A stretch of 7,638 bases of DNA from Candidatus Zixiibacteriota bacterium (GTDB lineage Bacteria; Zixibacteria; MSB-5A5; WJJR01). Location of the stretch: contig JAGVEK010000465.1 in assembly GCA_020058315.1 (NCBI GenBank), positions 1-7,638 on the forward strand, read 5' to 3'. Shown here one piece after another: positions 4,484 to 7,638 of the stretch. Position 1 is the stretch's first letter. Each line of letters opens with the position of its first letter. Made by a program: the position numbers and the translations under genes. A model generated the notes under the pieces. It was not told the DNA's origin. It saw nothing but the letters and a program-made list of their open reading frames with translations, and made no database searches.

Positions 4484-7400
4484 AGAACTCCTGACCAAGC
4501 TTTTCGGCTCCAAGCACGGCCGCGACGTTCGTCGCATCGAGCCGATTGTTGAGGCAGCCACTCAACATTACGAAGATTATCAGTCGCTGACCGACGAGCA
4601 ACTGCGCGCCAAGACCGATGAATTCAAGCGCCGGCTCGCCGGAGGCGAAACTCTGGACGATATCCTGCCGGAGGCCTTTGCCGCTGCCAAGGACGCCTGC
4701 CGCCGTCTCAAGGACCGGACCTTCGACATCGTCGGGATCAAATACACATGGGACATGATCCCCTACGACGTGCAAGTGGTTGGTGGCGTCGTCCTCCATC
4801 AGGGCAGGATTGCCGAGATGGCGACCGGTGAAGGCAAGACCCTCGTGGCCACCATGCCGATCTACCTCAACGCCCTCGAGGGCAAAGGCGTCCACCTGGT
4901 GACCGTCAACGACTATCTCGCCCGGCGCGATTCGGAGTGGATGGGACAAATTTACCAATTCCTCGGGCTGACCGTCGGTTGCATCCAGCACGATATGGAT
5001 CCGCCGACCCGCCGCGAGATGTACAACTGCGACATCACGTACGGGACCAACAACGAATTCGGTTTCGACTACCTCCGCGATAACATGGCCGTCCGCGTCG
5101 AAGACCGCGTGCAGCGCGGATTCAACTTCGCGATTGTCGACGAGGTCGACTCGGTCTTGATCGACGAGGCCCGCACGCCGCTGATCATCGCCGGCCCGAC
5201 CGGCCGGACCGACATGTCGCGTTATTCAGACATGCGCGAGATGGTCGAACGTCTGAACCGCAAGCAGAGCGAGATCACCAACCAGCTTGTCGACGAGGGG
5301 ATGAAGCTCTTCGAGGCAGGGGAGGAGTACGAGGCCGCAGTCAAGCTCCTCGCGGTCAAGCGCGGTGCCCCAAAGAACAACCGGTTCCTGAAATTCATGA
5401 AAGAAGCCGGCGTCAAACGCGCGATTCAGGGTGCCGAATCGGATTTCATGCGCGATAAGCGCATGCCCGAAATCGATGAACATCTCCTCTTCGCCATCGA
5501 TGAGCGCGACAATACCATCGATCTGACCGATAACGGAATCAACTTCCTCCGTCCCGACGAGCAGGCCCTCTTCGAAATTCCCGACATCGGCACCGGTGTC
5601 GCCGAACTCGACGAGCGCGAAGATCTCGACGAAATCCAGAAAGCCAAGGCCAAGAACGATCTGTTCAACGTCCACGCCGAACGGTCCGAGAAGGTCCACA
5701 TTGTCTCCCAGCTTCTCAAGGCCCACTCGCTCTACCAGAAGGATGTTGAGTACGTTGTGCAAGATGGCAAGGTCGTCATCGTTGACGAATTCACCGGCCG
5801 CCTCATGCCCGGCCGCCGCTACTCCGAAGGGCTGCATCAGGCCATCGAAGCCAAGGAGAAAGTGAAGATCGAGGCGGAAACTCAGACCCTCGCCACGATC
5901 ACTCTCCAGAACTACTTCCGTCTCTACAAGAAACTCGCGGGAATGACCGGGACGGCCGTCACCGAGGCGGGTGAGTTCTATGAAATCTACAAGCTCGATG
6001 TCACCGCGATACCCACCAACGAACCGGTGCGCCGCATCGACTATGAAGATGTCATCTACCGCACACGCCGGGAGAAATACAACGCCATCATCGAGGAGAT
6101 CGCCCGGCAGCACAACGCCGGACGCCCGGTGCTCGTCGGCACCGTGACCGTCGAAGTCTCCGAGACTCTGTCGCGCATGTTGAAACGCGTGGGCGTCCCG
6201 CACGCCGTTCTCAACGCCAAATATCACCAGCAGGAGGCTGAGATTGTCGCCCGTGCCGGTGAGCCCGGCCATGTGACCATTGCCACCAACATGGCCGGAC
6301 GCGGCACCGACATCAAGCTGGGTTCGGGCGTGGTCAAACACCCAAACTGCGCCCTGGTCCTCAAATCCAACGAGACCGAGGAAGTGTGCCCGCTGATTGG
6401 CGAGCTGAAATGTCATGATGCCGTCCCCTGTGGGCTGCACATCATCGGCACCGAACGCCACGAGGCCCGTCGTATCGATCGCCAGTTGCGCGGCCGAGCC
6501 GGACGCCAGGGGGACGCGGGATCATCGCGTTTCTATCTATCACTCGAAGATGACCTGATGCGCTTGTTTGGGTCCGAACGGATCGCCGGTATCATGGACA
6601 GGCTCGGACTCCAGGAGGGCGAGGTCATCGAGCATTCGATGGTCACGCGCGCAATTGAGCGTGCCCAGAAACGTGTCGAGGGCCAGAACTTTGGCATCCG
6701 CAAACACCTGCTCGAATACGACAACGTCATGAACCAGCAGCGCGAAGTGATTTACAACCGCCGTTTGCTGTGCTTGGAGCAGGACGATCTGCGCGAGGAG
6801 GCCATTGGCTTGATCGAGACAGTCGCCGAGCGGCTTGTCGATCAGTACTGCCTGGCCGATGCCGCCCCGGACGCCTGGGATACCGGCACGCTCCGCGTGG
6901 AGTTGATCAAGACCATGATGGTTGATATCAACTTCAATGCTCCCGAGGTCAAAGAACTCAACCGTGACGGGGTGCGAGAGCGCATCAGAACACAGGCGCT
7001 GGCGGTCCACGCCAACAAGGAAACGGCCCTGACTCCGGGTGTCATGCGCCAGCTCGAGCGCTTTGCCATGCTGCGTGTGATCGACGAGCGTTGGAAAGAG
7101 CATCTCTACGAGATGGATCAGCTCAAGACCGGCATCGGCCTGCGCGCTTATGGCCAGCGCGATCCGCTCATCGAATACAAGAAGGAAGCCTACGCGATGT
7201 TCTCCCTGTTGATGGACACCATCGACCGCGAGACCGTCGAGATGATCTATCGTCTCCAGATCTCCCAGCCCCCGCCAATGGAAGAAACGATCGAGCCCCG
7301 GCGGATGCAGGCGATCCACGCCGAGGCTTCCGCCATGGGCTACAGTGGAACCGATGAGGAAGCGCGCACTGCCGGGAAGAAGCAGCCTTTGCGCCGCGTC

Positions 7401-7484
7401 GACACCAAAGTCGGACGTAATGACCCCTGTCCCTGCGGATCAGGCAAGAAATACAAGAAATGCCATGGCGCCGTCGCGGCCTGA
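4470..7484 (+). CDS. secA: Protein translocase ATPase SecA
   Basis: SecA is the cytosolic/membrane motor that drives unfolded preproteins through SecYEG. The 1004-residue product contains Walker A MATGEGKT (117-124), the DEVD box (224-227) followed by the LIDEARTPLII signature, the DEFTGR segment (439-444), AGMTGTA, the GRGTDI motif (610-615) and the QLRGRAGRQGD motif (672-682). The C-terminal SEC-C zinc motif binds through Cys987, Cys989, Cys998 and His999. Two regions stand out. First, the preprotein-crosslinking domain is enlarged (about 262-331, including KRGAPKNNR and MPEIDE), as I recall for Bacteroidetes-type SecA. Second, residues 618-654 form an insertion with Cys627, Cys640, Cys648 and Cys654 between GRGTDI and GLHIIGTERH. 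The start is ATG at 4470, where the family N-terminus begins. Only a purine-rich AGAAGAAG precedes it. It lies 102 nt after recR and may have its own promoter. Confidence 0.98.
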   Translation: MSFVEELLTKLFGSKHGRDVRRIEPIVEAATQHYEDYQSLTDEQLRAKTDEFKRRLAGGETLDDILPEAFAAAKDACRRLKDRTFDIVGIKYTWDMIPYDVQVVGGVVLHQGRIAEMATGEGKTLVATMPIYLNALEGKGVHLVTVNDYLARRDSEWMGQIYQFLGLTVGCIQHDMDPPTRREMYNCDITYGTNNEFGFDYLRDNMAVRVEDRVQRGFNFAIVDEVDSVLIDEARTPLIIAGPTGRTDMSRYSDMREMVERLNRKQSEITNQLVDEGMKLFEAGEEYEAAVKLLAVKRGAPKNNRFLKFMKEAGVKRAIQGAESDFMRDKRMPEIDEHLLFAIDERDNTIDLTDNGINFLRPDEQALFEIPDIGTGVAELDEREDLDEIQKAKAKNDLFNVHAERSEKVHIVSQLLKAHSLYQKDVEYVVQDGKVVIVDEFTGRLMPGRRYSEGLHQAIEAKEKVKIEAETQTLATITLQNYFRLYKKLAGMTGTAVTEAGEFYEIYKLDVTAIPTNEPVRRIDYEDVIYRTRREKYNAIIEEIARQHNAGRPVLVGTVTVEVSETLSRMLKRVGVPHAVLNAKYHQQEAEIVARAGEPGHVTIATNMAGRGTDIKLGSGVVKHPNCALVLKSNETEEVCPLIGELKCHDAVPCGLHIIGTERHEARRIDRQLRGRAGRQGDAGSSRFYLSLEDDLMRLFGSERIAGIMDRLGLQEGEVIEHSMVTRAIERAQKRVEGQNFGIRKHLLEYDNVMNQQREVIYNRRLLCLEQDDLREEAIGLIETVAERLVDQYCLADAAPDAWDTGTLRVELIKTMMVDINFNAPEVKELNRDGVRERIRTQALAVHANKETALTPGVMRQLERFAMLRVIDERWKEHLYEMDQLKTGIGLRAYGQRDPLIEYKKEAYAMFSLLMDTIDRETVEMIYRLQISQPPPMEETIEPRRMQAIHAEASAMGYSGTDEEARTAGKKQPLRRVDTKVGRNDPCPCGSGKKYKKCHGAVAA

Positions 7485-7515
7485 GCGGTGCTACGCCCCG
7501 ATCGTGAGAAAAAGC

Positions 7516-7534
7516 GGTGCGTGTATCACGCACC
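7516..7534. repeat. Perfect 8-bp palindromic hairpin after secA
   Basis: GGTGCGTG (7516-7523) pairs with CACGCACC (7527-7534) around a TAT loop, 32 nt after the secA stop. It could stop transcription or protect the 3' end, but there is no U tract after it. Its compact, symmetric form is also typical of dispersed intergenic palindromes. Confidence 0.6.
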
Positions 7535-7582
7535 CTACCCGCGAAGAATAAACAATCTGGCTTTTCCGATTGTCCAAGGTGG

Positions 7583-7628
7583 CCCACCAAGAGCAAGTCC
7601 CGCTTGGCGGGACGACGCATATGGTGGG
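7583..7628. repeat. Nested inverted repeat after secA
   Basis: The inner stem GTCCCGC (7597-7603) and GCGGGAC (7607-7613) is perfect with a TTG loop. The outer arms CCCACCA (7583-7589) and TGGTGGG (7622-7628) are also perfectly complementary. Together they would fold into a long interrupted hairpin. No T tract follows. It may be a terminator variant, a dispersed repeat or the edge of a downstream regulatory region. Confidence 0.5.
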
Positions 7629-7638
7629 GTCTTGAGCC

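Larger units (their letters stand above)
7485..7638. other. Downstream of secA: no gene, structured
   Basis: No credible coding frame is present in these 154 nt. The stretch holds two perfect hairpins, listed separately, and an outer complementary pair (CCCACCA at 7583-7589 with TGGTGGG at 7622-7628) that encloses the second hairpin. It may hold the end of the secA transcript. Confidence 0.5.

Noticed and set aside
5226..6461. Long open frame of 411 codons on the minus strand inside secA
   Set aside because: It lies antisense to well-conserved SecA coding sequence. Codon bias in GC-rich genes commonly leaves the opposite strand open, and no family motif or ribosome binding site was seen.
6540..7319. 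Open frame of 259 codons on the minus strand inside secA
   Set aside because: It has the same antisense shadow origin, with no supporting motif.
1..7638. CRISPR array, transposon or phage attachment features
   Set aside because: No spaced direct repeats of CRISPR size, no transposase or integrase frame, and no terminal inverted repeats were seen. The 9-nt arrays are far too short to be CRISPR.

Overview
This GC-rich bacterial chromosome window carries a conserved housekeeping block on the + strand: signal recognition particle RNA, dnaX, ybaB/ebfC, recR and secA. To its left, on the opposite strand, lie two poorly characterised cysteine-rich exported proteins. The order SRP RNA - dnaX - ybaB - recR is an old bacterial arrangement, also known from Bacillus subtilis (scr-dnaX-yaaK-recR). 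The SecA carries the enlarged preprotein-crosslinking region I associate with Bacteroidetes and relatives. With the high GC, this suggests a high-GC lineage in or near the FCB group, such as Zixibacteria, Gemmatimonadota or Latescibacterota. That placement is inferred from memory of the family and was not computed.

Layout. 1-128 (minus): the 5' end of a secreted protein that starts at GTG and runs off the left edge. 213-836 (minus): a 207-residue Cys-rich protein with an N-terminal signal-like segment. 837-1118: a divergent intergenic region with no gene that I can see. 1119-1147: a strong sigma70-type promoter. 1153-1427: a long-form SRP RNA whose ends pair perfectly. 1428-1596: the dnaX leader, containing five exact-period copies of a 9-nt GTCCA repeat that also occurs inside the Cys-rich gene. 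1597-3348 dnaX, 3376-3690 ybaB, 3768-4367 recR and 4470-7484 secA all lie on the same strand with gaps of 27, 77 and 102 nt. 7485-7638: no gene, but two perfect hairpins.

How the genes work together. DnaX (clamp-loader ATPase) and RecR (recombination mediator) serve replication and repair, and YbaB is a nucleoid-associated protein commonly found between them. SRP RNA and SecA serve the two routes that deliver proteins to the SecYEG channel. The two minus-strand proteins look like SecA/SecYEG clients, but their function is unknown.

I did not find a clearly new multi-gene system. The items most worth a second look are a four-cysteine insertion in the second nucleotide-binding domain of SecA, the 9-nt repeat family at two sites, the Cys-rich exported pair, and a small ORF with a hairpin that overlaps the poorly Shine-Dalgarno-equipped secA start.
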